DNA from: CAZEGV01 sp964511645
GTDB taxonomy: Bacteria; Bacteroidota; Bacteroidia; Cytophagales; JAAEPT01
Direction of reading: 5' to 3'
DNA: 28,271 bases
Assembly: GCA_964511645.1 (NCBI GenBank)
Contig: CAZEGV010000035.1
Coordinates: 1-28,271, forward strand
Shown here piece after piece: positions 5,695 to 14,751 of this stretch. The notes beneath the pieces were generated by a model. That model did not search any database. It was not told the origin of the DNA and worked only from the letters and a program-made list of their open reading frames with translations. The stretch's first letter is position 1. Each line of letters begins with the position of its first letter. Position numbers and translations under genes: made by a program.

Positions 5695-7824
5695 TTATTC
5701 TGTGCTTTTTTCAGTATTATTAAGAATAGTTTCTTCTTTTTCACTGATAAGTTCAAATTCAACCCTTCTATTAATTTGTTTGTCTTTGTCTGTTAGCTCA
5801 GGACTACGGATTGGCTTTGCTGCCCCATATCCGATAGCTTCAACCCTGTCAGTATTTATATCACCATTTTTTATAAGGAATTCTTTGATGGAGTTAGCTC
5901 GTTGTTGAGATAACGTTTGGTTTTTTGTAGCATCTCCATCCCCATCAGTATGCCCACCAATATGTAAAGAGAATAGAGGGTTGTCAATTAGGAAATCAAT
6001 GATATTCCAAAGATCCTTGTCCATTTCTGGTAAAATATCCCATTTCCCATTTTCAAACACTAATGAAGCAAACTGTAGTTTTTTATTACGTACAGAAGTT
6101 GCCTCATTTACGATGGTAGTATCACCATTTAGTTCAAATAATTTTTCTATCCTAAAAAACTCATCCCCTTGAATGATGAGTAAGTATTTTTTGTGGTCGA
6201 TAAGATCAAAGTCAAATGAGCCGTCTTCTCGAACTTCTTTTGGGGCAACTTCAATCCCACTCTCAAGATCAATAATAGAGACAATTCCTTTGTATACTTC
6301 TTTTGTTTCCTTATCGAGTAGCGTGCCGTGTAAATTGACATTTGCTTTGGGTTGTGCACCCATTGGCACAGGAAAAGAGTATAAATCGGTAACGGATTTT
6401 TTCGGGTCAGAGTTCTCTTCTGTTTTAGCGTAGTATAAATTTTTAGATTTTACATCCATCGAAAAATAATATTCATCTCCTTCGCCATTTACAAGAGGTC
6501 CTACGTTTTTAGGCTCTAGCCAATGATTACCATCAGGGTAGGCTTTGTATATATCAAGGCTTCTTTCTCTAGACTTATTCTGAAGATCACCAAAGTTCAT
6601 AACATGACCATTAGAGCTAAAGAAAAAAGCAGAGTTTTGCCTACTGAGATAAGGGCTATATTCGTTTCCAGCAGTGTTTATGGTTGGTCCCATGTTTTTA
6701 GCTGATGCCCAATCCCCTTTTTTATTTACTTTGTAAGTGAACCAAATGTCGGACATACCAAATCCATCGGGTCTGCTCGAAACAAAGTATAGAGTATCTT
6801 CTGTTTTGCTAAGAGCAGGGTGAGATTCCCAAGCCGAGGTATTAACTGATTTTCCCAAGTTTTTAGGCTTTTCCCATTCGCCATCCTCATTTTTATGACT
6901 GGTATATATGTCACACAAACCAAGACAGTCACTACAATCTAGTAAGTTATCTTCTACTCTGCATCGAGTGAAGTATATGGTTTTTCCTGTTCTTGATAAT
7001 ACTGCAGATCCTTCATTACATCCTGTATTGATTGGTGCAGGGAGTTTGTAAGCTTCATCCCAAAACCCATCTTCATAACCTTGAGATACATATAAGTTTT
7101 CGCTGTAGCGAACTACATTTCCATAATCATTAGCCAAATGATTAGAATCAACAGTTCTTTTTGTGAAAATAATAGTCAGGTCGTAAAGAGAAATATTTGG
7201 TCCGTAATCTGCTACGTCGTTATGGTTGACCAAATCTCCCATATTAGTGAGTATACTTTTAGGAGGGTGTAAAGTGTCAATGTCTTTACGATACTCTACT
7301 AGCTCATAATAATAGTCAAGCGGGACGTACATCTCTTGCTCTAGTTTCGTGAGGTCATGAAAACGTTGCCTAGCATCCATAAGTCGTGATACATGAGGAA
7401 TGGTGTTTCTTTTTTGGTGACGCAATACCAATCGGTACAGACTTTTGGCTTTTTCAAGCTCACCATTTTTTTCGTATAGTTGAGCAAGTAACCAAAGAAA
7501 CTCCGTGTCTTCTGAAAAATTACGAATACCAAAATTAGAAATATAATGTTCTAAAGCTTTTTTTAGCTTAGCTTCATCTTTTCCCTGCTCTATTAATTTC
7601 ATGATATGCTGACGCTTGGCAACATTGTAATACCGAGAGATCTTATTAACATTAGGGAAGCTGAAAAATACTTGATTATGTTTGTTAGACTGCCTTGTGA
7701 TAAGATCATCATCAATGTTTGTAGAGATATAACCTTTCTTTTCTTTTCTTGTTTGAGCAACAGAAAAAGAGCTTACCGCAAGTAGTAATAAAGATAATAT
7801 GAGATATTTTTGTGTTTTTAGCAT
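5695..7824 (-). CDS. PorE-like OmpA-family protein (TPR, beta-propeller, CRD-like, OmpA)
   Basis: The protein has 709 residues from ATG 7824. I reject the longer upstream frame because it runs into lon, while this start gives a clean signal peptide (LILSLLLLAVSSFSVAQ). Domains in order: TPR-like helices about 70-165; WD40/PD40-type propeller blades about 225-490 (repeated S-x-T-x-x-x-x-Y-F-x-S motifs such as TLYFVSSRPDGFGMSDIWF); a carboxypeptidase-regulatory-like sandwich about 505-590; and an OmpA peptidoglycan-binding domain to the end (GGHTDGDGD, LSQQRA, NRRVEFEL). This is the layout of PorE, which links the type IX secretion machine to peptidoglycan. Similar proteins also accompany PorP/SprF elsewhere, so it could be a paralogue. 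No lipobox is seen. It is divergent from lon, and porQ lies 2.7 kb away. Confidence 0.8.
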   Translation of the reverse strand: MLKTQKYLILSLLLLAVSSFSVAQTRKEKKGYISTNIDDDLITRQSNKHNQVFFSFPNVNKISRYYNVAKRQHIMKLIEQGKDEAKLKKALEHYISNFGIRNFSEDTEFLWLLAQLYEKNGELEKAKSLYRLVLRHQKRNTIPHVSRLMDARQRFHDLTKLEQEMYVPLDYYYELVEYRKDIDTLHPPKSILTNMGDLVNHNDVADYGPNISLYDLTIIFTKRTVDSNHLANDYGNVVRYSENLYVSQGYEDGFWDEAYKLPAPINTGCNEGSAVLSRTGKTIYFTRCRVEDNLLDCSDCLGLCDIYTSHKNEDGEWEKPKNLGKSVNTSAWESHPALSKTEDTLYFVSSRPDGFGMSDIWFTYKVNKKGDWASAKNMGPTINTAGNEYSPYLSRQNSAFFFSSNGHVMNFGDLQNKSRERSLDIYKAYPDGNHWLEPKNVGPLVNGEGDEYYFSMDVKSKNLYYAKTEENSDPKKSVTDLYSFPVPMGAQPKANVNLHGTLLDKETKEVYKGIVSIIDLESGIEVAPKEVREDGSFDFDLIDHKKYLLIIQGDEFFRIEKLFELNGDTTIVNEATSVRNKKLQFASLVFENGKWDILPEMDKDLWNIIDFLIDNPLFSLHIGGHTDGDGDATKNQTLSQQRANSIKEFLIKNGDINTDRVEAIGYGAAKPIRSPELTDKDKQINRRVEFELISEKEETILNNTEKSTE

Positions 7825-7833
7825 TATATATTG

Positions 7834-7841
7834 CAAAGGTA
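7834..7841 (-). promoter_or_regulatory. -7 type promoter box TACCTTTG
   Basis: An exact TAnnTTTG match on the minus strand, 9 bases before the ATG of the PorE-like gene. It predicts a very short leader, which is common in Flavobacteriia. Confidence 0.5.
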
Positions 7842-7957
7842 TACTTTCCTGTTGTATTATTGGCATAGCTATTGTTAAATTATACATCTTATACTTTAAA
7901 TAGGATAAAATATGACATCGTGAGAGTGAAGTCTGACACAATGTCCTGATATATATT

Positions 7958-10456
7958 ATGAATGACAACGTAGATACAAAAATACTGCCAATAGGATTGA
8001 TGGGAGAAGACTCTGGAGAATTAATACCTCTTTTGTCCGCAGAAGAAGAAGAAAAATTACATAAAGAAGGTGTCCCTTCCGAATTATCCATTTTACCTGT
8101 TAGAAACACAGTATTATTCCCAGGAGTAGTGTTACCTATTACGGTGGGTAGAAAAAAATCTATTAAATTAGTAAAGGATGCTTATGCTGGTGATAAGACA
8201 ATAGGTGTAGTAGCCCAAACAAACGCCCAAAAAGAAGATCCTACCTTAGATGAGCTTCATAAAGTAGGAGTGGTGGCACAAATTATTAAAATGTTGGTTT
8301 TGCCCGATGGTAATACAACAATTATTATTCAGGGTAAGAGTAGGTTTTCAGTAGAAGAGTACTTGGGAGATGATCCTTATATAAAGGCAAGAATTATTCC
8401 TTTAGAAGAAACCTTCCCAAATGCAAAAAGTAAAGATACGGTAGCTTTAATGGGAACATTAAAAGATACTGCCAATCAAATTATTATGCTAAACGGGGAT
8501 ATTCCTCAAGAAGCTAAAATTGCGGTAGATAACATTGAGACATTGAGCTTTTTGACTCATTTTTTGTCTTCTAATCTAAATGTAGAGCTTAAGGTGAAAC
8601 AACGTTTGCTAGAGACGGCAGATGGTGTGGATCGTGCAACTTTATTGTTGGAGTATTTGAATAAGGAATTACAAGTTCAGCAATTAAAAAATGAGATTCT
8701 CACCAAAGCATCTGTAGATATAGATCAGCAACAGCGAGATTATTTTTTACGTCAGCAAATGAAGGTGCTACAAGATGAATTAGGAGATGAAGGCTCTAGT
8801 AAAGAACTAGAAGAGTTAGAGAAAAAAGCAGTTAATAAAAAATGGGGCAAGGAGATTAAAAAACACTTCTCTAAAGAATTAGCAAAGCTAAAAAGAACAA
8901 ATACTCAAGCAGCAGATTATCCAGTGCAGTTTAATTATTTGGATTTTATGGTGAATTTACCTTGGGATACTCTGTCTAAGGATGATTTTGATTTAATAAA
9001 AGCTCAGAAGATACTTGACAAAGATCATTACGGGCTAGAGAAAGTAAAGAAAAGAATTGTAGAGTACTTAGCAGTTCTTAAGCTTAAAAATCAAGTAAAC
9101 AAGACTGAGGGAGGAATAAAAGGACCAATATTATGTCTGTACGGACCTCCAGGAGTAGGGAAAACTTCTTTGGGAAAATCTATAGCTAAAGCATTAGGAC
9201 GTAAATATGTACGTATGGCACTAGGTGGTGTAAGAGATGAAGCTGAGATACGTGGACATCGAAAGACATACATAGGTGCAATGTCAGGTAAAGTAATTAC
9301 AAGCATCAATAAGGCAGAGACATCTAATCCTGTATTTGTACTTGATGAAGTTGATAAATTAGCTACCGATTTTAGAGGAGACCCTTCTTCGGCTTTATTA
9401 GAAGTGTTAGATCCAGAGCAAAATAATGCTTTTGTAGACAATTATTTAGAAGTGCCTTACGACTTGTCTAAGGTTTTGTTTGTTGCTACTTGTAATGATT
9501 TAGGTGCGATACAACCAGCCTTACGTGACCGTATGGAAATCATAGAAGTAACAGGTTATACACTAGAAGAAAAAGTGGAAATTGCAAAAAGACACCTTGT
9601 ACCAAAACAATTGAAAGAACACGCTCTTAAGAAAAGCCAAGTATCTATTTCTAAGCTAGCATTGGTGAAATTGGTAGAAGGTTACACTAGAGAATCTGGA
9701 GTAAGGGGCTTAGAAAAAAAGGTAGGTAGTGTTATGCGTTATGTAGCCAAAAGTATAGCTTTAGAAGAAGATTACCATAACAAAATCACTCCAGAGCATT
9801 TAGAAGAAGTATTAGGCGTAGCTTACTTTGAAAAAGACCCTTATGAAAACTCAGGGCAAGCAGGGATGGTTACGGGACTGGCATGGACATCGGTGGGAGG
9901 AGAAATTCTTACAATAGAATCTGTATTGAGTAAAGGAAAAGGGAAATTGACGATTTCAGGGCAATTAGGTGACGTAATGAAGGAATCCGCTTTGGCGGCA
10001 TTGACTAATGTGAAAGTGAGAGCTAAAGAGTTAGGAATCGATTATCGTGTGTTTGACCAATACGACTTACATATACACGTACCAGCAGGTGGTGTGCCAA
10101 AGGATGGTCCTTCGGCTGGGATTACGATGTTTACTTCTTTAGTTTCTTTGTTTACACAGAAACAAGTAAAAGATAAAATTGCAATGACTGGTGAGATAAC
10201 TCTTTCGGGAAGAGTGTTGCCAGTAGGCGGGATTAAAGAAAAAATATTAGCGGCAAAACGTGCTGGAATTAAGCAAATTATGATGTGCTATAAAAACAAA
10301 AAAGATATAGCAGAAATTCCAACACATTACTTAAAAGGCTTAACGATAGAATATGCTTACACGATAGATGACGTACTTAGTTTCGCTATCTTAGATAAGA
10401 AAGTAAAGAAGCCTTTAGTGTTTGACTTAGAACCAATAAAAGCGAGTACAAAGTAA
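7958..10456 (+). CDS. lon: ATP-dependent protease Lon (endopeptidase La)
   Basis: An 832-residue cytoplasmic AAA+ serine protease that degrades misfolded and regulatory proteins. The N-terminal substrate-binding domain starts at SILPVRNTVLFPGVVLP (about residue 44) and is followed by a coiled linker. The ATPase has Walker A GPPGVGKT (396-403), Walker B VFVLDEVDK (459-467) and GGVRDEAEIRGHRKTY. The C-terminal protease domain has the catalytic Ser 719 (KDGPSAG) and Lys 762 (GGIKEK). Length is normal for Bacteroidota, slightly longer than the enterobacterial enzyme because of a 40-residue acidic N-terminal extension. The upstream gap has a small inverted motif, GACA-CAA-TGTC, at 7936-7946, but no clear promoter box. 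Confidence 0.97.
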   Translation: MNDNVDTKILPIGLMGEDSGELIPLLSAEEEEKLHKEGVPSELSILPVRNTVLFPGVVLPITVGRKKSIKLVKDAYAGDKTIGVVAQTNAQKEDPTLDELHKVGVVAQIIKMLVLPDGNTTIIIQGKSRFSVEEYLGDDPYIKARIIPLEETFPNAKSKDTVALMGTLKDTANQIIMLNGDIPQEAKIAVDNIETLSFLTHFLSSNLNVELKVKQRLLETADGVDRATLLLEYLNKELQVQQLKNEILTKASVDIDQQQRDYFLRQQMKVLQDELGDEGSSKELEELEKKAVNKKWGKEIKKHFSKELAKLKRTNTQAADYPVQFNYLDFMVNLPWDTLSKDDFDLIKAQKILDKDHYGLEKVKKRIVEYLAVLKLKNQVNKTEGGIKGPILCLYGPPGVGKTSLGKSIAKALGRKYVRMALGGVRDEAEIRGHRKTYIGAMSGKVITSINKAETSNPVFVLDEVDKLATDFRGDPSSALLEVLDPEQNNAFVDNYLEVPYDLSKVLFVATCNDLGAIQPALRDRMEIIEVTGYTLEEKVEIAKRHLVPKQLKEHALKKSQVSISKLALVKLVEGYTRESGVRGLEKKVGSVMRYVAKSIALEEDYHNKITPEHLEEVLGVAYFEKDPYENSGQAGMVTGLAWTSVGGEILTIESVLSKGKGKLTISGQLGDVMKESALAALTNVKVRAKELGIDYRVFDQYDLHIHVPAGGVPKDGPSAGITMFTSLVSLFTQKQVKDKIAMTGEITLSGRVLPVGGIKEKILAAKRAGIKQIMMCYKNKKDIAEIPTHYLKGLTIEYAYTIDDVLSFAILDKKVKKPLVFDLEPIKASTK

Positions 10457-10534
10457 AGAAAAGTATTAATTTGAAATTCATTAAACTAAATACGGTTTTA
10501 GAACGTTGTTAAAAAGCATCTAAGAATATATAAT

Positions 10535-11572
10535 ATGAAAAAAATATTATTTGTATGGATTTTAATGACAGTAATTGGCTTGGCTTCTGCTCAAGTTGGG
10601 GGCTTACAGAGTTATACTTTTTTGTTGATGCCAAATGATGCTCGTGTAGGTGCTATTGGGGGGGTAAATGTATCTACCGCTGGCAAGGATGTTAGTATGT
10701 TTGTTCAGAATCCAGCAGCTTTAACAGATTCTATGTCGGGAAAAGTGAGTTTTACGAACAGGAGATTGTATGCCGATGTCGCTTATAACCATGTGAACGG
10801 TGCTTTTAACTCGAAAAAAATCGGGGGTACTTGGGGTGTGTTTTTAACAGCTGTTTCCTATGGTGATTTTAAAGAGTTTGATCATCTAGGTAATTCTTTA
10901 GGGACTTTTAGAGCTTCAGAAAATGTATTTGGGATTACTAAATCACATAAAATTGGATATTTTCATGTAGGAGCTACTGCTAAGTTTGCTTCTAGCTCAA
11001 TTGCATCTTATCGTTCTAATGCCTTATTACTAGATGTAGGCGGACAATTTGTTCATCCTACCAAAGGCTTGATAGTTGGTTTTACAATGAAAAATGCAGG
11101 TTTTTTTACCAAACATTACAGAGAAGACTTAAAAGGAAAATTGCCTTTTGATGTGCAATTAGGTGCGAGTTATAAATTTGAACACGCACCAATAAGGTTT
11201 TCGTTACAAACTCATAATTTAACACGTTATGATGTGCAGTATTTGGACCCAATCAGAAATGTTAAAATAGATGAGGATGGGAATGATTTGCTAGAAGAAA
11301 AAAAAACGTCTGAAAAAATTGCTAGACACATAGTAATCGGAACAGAGTTAATTTTCTCTGAAAAATTTCAAGCTAGAATTGGTTATAATCACATGATGCG
11401 CAAAGAGTTGAAAGCTGAGCCAATAAAGGGGGGGGCTGGTTTTTCGTTCGGGTTTATGATTAAAGTATATGCCTTTGAATTTAATTTTACACGAGTGTAT
11501 TATCATTTAGTGGGCGGTAATACGATGCTTACAGTTACGGCTGATTTGAATAGATTTTATACTAAAAAATAA
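10535..11572 (+). CDS. porQ: type IX secretion system protein PorQ
   Basis: A 345-residue outer-membrane beta-barrel with a signal peptide (ILFVWILMTVIGLASAQ). The start of the mature protein, GGLQSYTFLLMPNDARVGAIGG, then DVSMFVQNPAAL, is the PorQ family signature (related to the PorV/FadL-like barrels). In the type IX system PorQ works with PorZ, PorU and PorV at the cell surface, where sorting domains are removed from cargo and cargo is attached. Alternating hydrophobic strands run to the end. It follows lon by 78 bases and precedes hslU by only two bases, so porQ and hslU share a transcript. No exact TAnnTTTG box is seen before it. Confidence 0.88.
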   Translation: MKKILFVWILMTVIGLASAQVGGLQSYTFLLMPNDARVGAIGGVNVSTAGKDVSMFVQNPAALTDSMSGKVSFTNRRLYADVAYNHVNGAFNSKKIGGTWGVFLTAVSYGDFKEFDHLGNSLGTFRASENVFGITKSHKIGYFHVGATAKFASSSIASYRSNALLLDVGGQFVHPTKGLIVGFTMKNAGFFTKHYREDLKGKLPFDVQLGASYKFEHAPIRFSLQTHNLTRYDVQYLDPIRNVKIDEDGNDLLEEKKTSEKIARHIVIGTELIFSEKFQARIGYNHMMRKELKAEPIKGGAGFSFGFMIKVYAFEFNFTRVYYHLVGGNTMLTVTADLNRFYTKK

Positions 11573-11574
11573 AA

Positions 11575-12918
11575 ATGACTTTGGTAAACCTTACCCCAAG
11601 AGAAATAGTAAAAGAGTTGGACTTGTATATAATAGGTCAGCAGGATGCTAAAAAAAATGTTGCAATTGCTTTGCGTAATAGATGGAGAAGAATGAATGTT
11701 CAGGAAGATATGCGTAAGGAGATTATGCCTAATAATATCTTGATGATAGGTTCTACGGGTGTTGGAAAAACCGAGATAGCCCGCAGGTTGGCAAAAATAG
11801 CTCAAGCTCCTTTTGTAAAGGTGGAGGCTTCTAAGTTTACAGAAGTGGGGTATGTAGGACGTGATGTAGAAAGTATGGTGAGAGACCTTGTGGATCAAGC
11901 TGTAGGAATGGTGCAAGCAGAGAGAAAAGAAGGAGTATTAGCGAAAGCGAAAGAATCGGTAGAAGAAGTTATCTTGGACGCCTTGATTCCACCTTTGGTA
12001 GTTACCTCTGACAATGAGTCGGATGTAGAACTTAATCATAAAACTAGAACACGATTTAGAGAAAAAATACGTGCAGGAGAATTGGACGATCGAAAAATAG
12101 ATATAGAAACACTTCAGCAAAAAGCTAGTGTAGGTGTAATGGCACCAGGAATGGATGAGGGGTCTATGATGCAAATTCAGGACATGATCTCGGGGATGGT
12201 TCCTAAAAAGAAACGCAAAAGAAAAGTAACGATAAAAGAAGCTCAGAAATTACTATTAGACGAAGAAGCAGAAAAGCTAATAGATATGGAAGAGGTGAAA
12301 GATGAAGCAGTATACCGAGCAGAGAATACAGGAATTATTTTTATCGATGAGATTGACAAAGTAGCAGCCAAAAGCGGAAAAAGTGGCGGGGAAGTAAGTA
12401 GGGAAGGCGTGCAACGAGATTTGTTACCAATAGTGGAAGGAAGTATGGTAAGTACAAAACATGGTGTGATTAACACTAATCATGTTTTATTCATCGCAGC
12501 AGGAGCATTTCACGTAGCTCGTCCATCAGATTTGATTCCAGAGCTTCAAGGAAGGTTCCCGATTAGGGTAGAATTAAATGCCTTAACTCAAGATGATTTT
12601 TATAAAATACTAAAAGATCCTAAAAATGCTTTGACAAAGCAGTATGAAGCCTTACTAGAAGCTGAGGGAGTAGAGCTTACTTGGGAAGATGATGCCTTAC
12701 AGAGATTGGCAGAGCTGACTTTTGAAGTTAATAATGAAGTTGAAAATATTGGAGCAAGACGTTTGTATACTTTATTGAGTCAATTATTGAATGATGTATT
12801 GTTTGATGTGCCGGAAGTGATCCCTAAAAATGCTAAAGTAGTTGTAACTAAAGATATGGTAGACGAAAGATTGTCTAACATTGTGAAACATAAGGATTTA
12901 AGTGAATTTATTTTGTAA
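11575..12918 (+). CDS. hslU: HslU, ATPase subunit of the HslUV protease
   Basis: A 447-residue AAA+ unfoldase of the HslUV (ClpYQ) complex. It has GSTGVGKT Walker A (59-66), the substrate-gripping pore loop GYVG (92-95), an inserted intermediate domain (about 110-240) with a strongly basic patch (KKKRKRK at 211-217), Walker B IIFIDEID (254-261) and sensor motifs. The protein ends in DLSEFIL, matching the C-terminal tail that docks into HslV, so it should need an HslV partner. No hslV is in this window: the genes are separated here, whereas many bacteria keep hslV directly before hslU. It is two bases behind porQ and convergent with the following lipoprotein gene. Confidence 0.96.
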   Translation: MTLVNLTPREIVKELDLYIIGQQDAKKNVAIALRNRWRRMNVQEDMRKEIMPNNILMIGSTGVGKTEIARRLAKIAQAPFVKVEASKFTEVGYVGRDVESMVRDLVDQAVGMVQAERKEGVLAKAKESVEEVILDALIPPLVVTSDNESDVELNHKTRTRFREKIRAGELDDRKIDIETLQQKASVGVMAPGMDEGSMMQIQDMISGMVPKKKRKRKVTIKEAQKLLLDEEAEKLIDMEEVKDEAVYRAENTGIIFIDEIDKVAAKSGKSGGEVSREGVQRDLLPIVEGSMVSTKHGVINTNHVLFIAAGAFHVARPSDLIPELQGRFPIRVELNALTQDDFYKILKDPKNALTKQYEALLEAEGVELTWEDDALQRLAELTFEVNNEVENIGARRLYTLLSQLLNDVLFDVPEVIPKNAKVVVTKDMVDERLSNIVKHKDLSEFIL

Positions 12919-12946
12919 GGATAAAGGGTAATTAATTTTAGGTTCG

Positions 12947-13630
12947 TTACTCTTTTTTGTTGAAAAATTCACCTAGTCTACTATGTACACCGATAGATAG
13001 TAGTAATGGTTGGAAGTCAATTGATGACCCCTTGTCATTGATAGGAAGAGAAAGCCCTAATTGAACCACAGCTTTAATTTTATTACCTCCAAGCTTTAAA
13101 GTTGCTATAGGTTCTATGAAAGACCGAGTATAATCAAAATTACTATTTGACAAATCGTTGACACTTACAAAAATATAACGGGTAGAAAAACTGAAGTCAA
13201 CTGATTTTTGAGTGAGACCAATAGATGGTTGTATAAAGAATTTATTGTATTTAGCATGGACCCGATTAGAAAACGTAGAAATTATTTGTGAATTGGTTTC
13301 TCCTAAGCCAAACCCACTAAATACTTCAAATCGACCAGTCTCATCTATTTGAGTGTAATACCCTATCCCAAGCTCACCAAAATTATGGTTGTGAAAATCG
13401 TTTGATTCGCTAGATTTACTATCACGAAAACTTCCATTTGCCATTATGCCAACAGTATTAGTTATAGCATAAGCTACTTGAGGATCTATTCCAGCAGTAC
13501 CAGCATGTACCGCTACTTGTAACTCTCCTTTTTGGCTTAGTAATGGCACATTGGCTACATTAGGAATGTACACAGGTGCACAGCTTGTTATTAGAGATAT
13601 TCCTAGTGTTAAAATCAGTAGTGGTTTCAT
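12947..13630 (-). CDS. hypothetical lipoprotein with beta-barrel-like strands
   Basis: The protein has 227 residues. A lipoprotein signal ends in LITSCAP (Cys 17). The mature part alternates polar and hydrophobic residues in strand-sized blocks, with repeated glycines (GELGIGYYTQI, FSGFGLGETN, LGLSLPIN), much like small outer-membrane barrel-like lipoproteins common in Bacteroidota. The start PNVANVPLLSQKGELQVAVHAG recurs in that group as I remember it. Function is unknown. Its 3' end converges on hslU with a 28-base gap. The 148 bases before its start, shared with the divergent 13779 gene, are extremely AT-rich and include an inverted TTTTCAAAAA pair. Confidence 0.7.
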   Translation of the reverse strand: MKPLLILTLGISLITSCAPVYIPNVANVPLLSQKGELQVAVHAGTAGIDPQVAYAITNTVGIMANGSFRDSKSSESNDFHNHNFGELGIGYYTQIDETGRFEVFSGFGLGETNSQIISTFSNRVHAKYNKFFIQPSIGLTQKSVDFSFSTRYIFVSVNDLSNSNFDYTRSFIEPIATLKLGGNKIKAVVQLGLSLPINDKGSSIDFQPLLLSIGVHSRLGEFFNKKE

Positions 13631-13778
13631 AGGTTGTTATTAACCGCTTAGCTACAAGGTAGTTATTTAAATTAACAACGATAATCAATAGTGTTTTTTT
13701 TTCAAAAATAAGAAAACATTTTTTTTGAAAAGTATCGCACATATTCTATATTGAAGCATTCAAACCAAATAAGAAAAA

Positions 13779-14219
13779 ATGTTAGACGGAATATTATCAG
13801 TATTAAAAGATCAAATCACAGATAAAATTGACGATTTTGGAATATCAAAAGATCAAGCAGGACAAGCAGTAGATATAGCACAAGAAAGTGTGTTAAGCTC
13901 TGTGATGAGTGCTGCTTCTGGTGGAGGTATTGGCGGATTGTTAAACATGTTTAACGGTAAAGAATCTGTAGGAAGTAACTCAATGATAGGTGGGATTGTT
14001 TCTAACTACACGAGTGACCTTATTGAAAAAGTTGGTATTTCATCTGACAAAGCTGATATGATTGCAAAATTTGCTGTACCATTTATCATGAGTAAAATCA
14101 ATGACAATACTCCAGATGACGGTGTAGATGAAGGTGGTTTTATGGACATCATTAAGCAAAGTGCTGCAAAAGAAGTAAAAAAATCATTATTCGGCGGGCT
14201 AGCTAATCTTTTTAAGTAA
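13779..14219 (+). CDS. hypothetical protein, Gly/Ser-rich helical, soluble
   Basis: 146 residues without signal peptide or membrane segment. The pattern is helical with regular spacing of Ile/Val/Leu and two similar halves: FGISKDQAGQAVDIA (near 24-38) and VGISSDKADMIAKFA (near 84-98). A Gly-rich stretch, AASGGGIGGLLNMF, lies between them. This internal duplication suggests two related helical modules. The protein resembles small DUF937-like proteins in general appearance, but I cannot confirm a family. The HhH protein gene follows 39 bases later and both end at one terminator, so they are likely co-transcribed. Confidence 0.7.
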   Translation: MLDGILSVLKDQITDKIDDFGISKDQAGQAVDIAQESVLSSVMSAASGGGIGGLLNMFNGKESVGSNSMIGGIVSNYTSDLIEKVGISSDKADMIAKFAVPFIMSKINDNTPDDGVDEGGFMDIIKQSAAKEVKKSLFGGLANLFK

Positions 14220-14258
14220 AACAAGTAGTAATTAATTTATAAATCAAACAAAAAAACT

Positions 14259-14669
14259 ATGGCAAGTATTAAAGTTGCGGATATCGAAGGAATCGGTCCT
14301 GCATTCGCTGAAAAGTTACAAAAAGCAGGTATCAGAACAGTTGGTAGCCTTCTTAAAACATGTTGTGATAAAAAAGGCAGAAAAGCTACAGCTGAAAAAA
14401 CAGGTGTTGACGAATCTAAATTGTTGAAGTGGGCTAATATGGCTGACCTTTATAGAATTAAAGGAGTAGGTAGTGAATATTCTGAATTACTTGAAGCTGC
14501 AGGTGTAGACACTGTAAAAGAATTAAGAAACAGAAATGCTTCTAATTTGCACACTATGATGTTAGAAACAAACACTAAAAAGAAATTAGTTCGCCAAACT
14601 CCTTCTGCTACGCAAGTAGAAAAATGGGTAGCACAAGCTAAAACTTTAGACCCAGTAATTACACATTAA
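14259..14669 (+). CDS. DUF4332 / helix-hairpin-helix protein
   Basis: The protein has 136 residues. Two helix-hairpin-helix-like units are visible: IEGIGPAFAEKLQKAGIRTVGSL at about 9-31 and IKGVGSEYSELLEAAGVDTVKEL at about 72-94. This is the tandem arrangement of DUF4332. Such units often contact DNA backbone non-specifically, but for this stand-alone family no role is established. It is cytoplasmic, with no signal. A Rho-independent terminator begins about 20 bases behind the stop. Confidence 0.85.
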   Translation: MASIKVADIEGIGPAFAEKLQKAGIRTVGSLLKTCCDKKGRKATAEKTGVDESKLLKWANMADLYRIKGVGSEYSELLEAAGVDTVKELRNRNASNLHTMMLETNTKKKLVRQTPSATQVEKWVAQAKTLDPVITH

Positions 14670-14689
14670 TTACTATCTATAATTATATT

Positions 14690-14720
14690 AAAAAGGAGGC
14701 TAAGCCTCCTTTTTTCTTTT
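14690..14720 (+). terminator. Rho-independent terminator
   Basis: AAAAAGGAGGC (14690-14700), loop TAA, then GCCTCCTTTTT (14704-14714) and more T. It closes the two-gene unit 13779-14669. Confidence 0.92.
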
Positions 14721-14751
14721 TAAACTTATTGAGTAAGATTAATTTTGAAAA

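Noticed and set aside
7916..7946. TGACA-type repeats and GACA-CAA-TGTC before lon as a heat-shock operator
   Set aside because: Too short and imperfect to name a regulator; does not match an operator I know.
7825..8109. Upstream extension of the PorE-like frame to 8109
   Set aside because: It runs antisense into lon, and the ATG at 7824 gives a proper signal peptide with a promoter box just before it.
13699..13731. Inverted pair TTTTCAAAAA/TTTTTGAAAA in the divergent gap
   Set aside because: Almost pure A/T homopolymer; such pairs arise by chance in this composition and no regulator is suggested.
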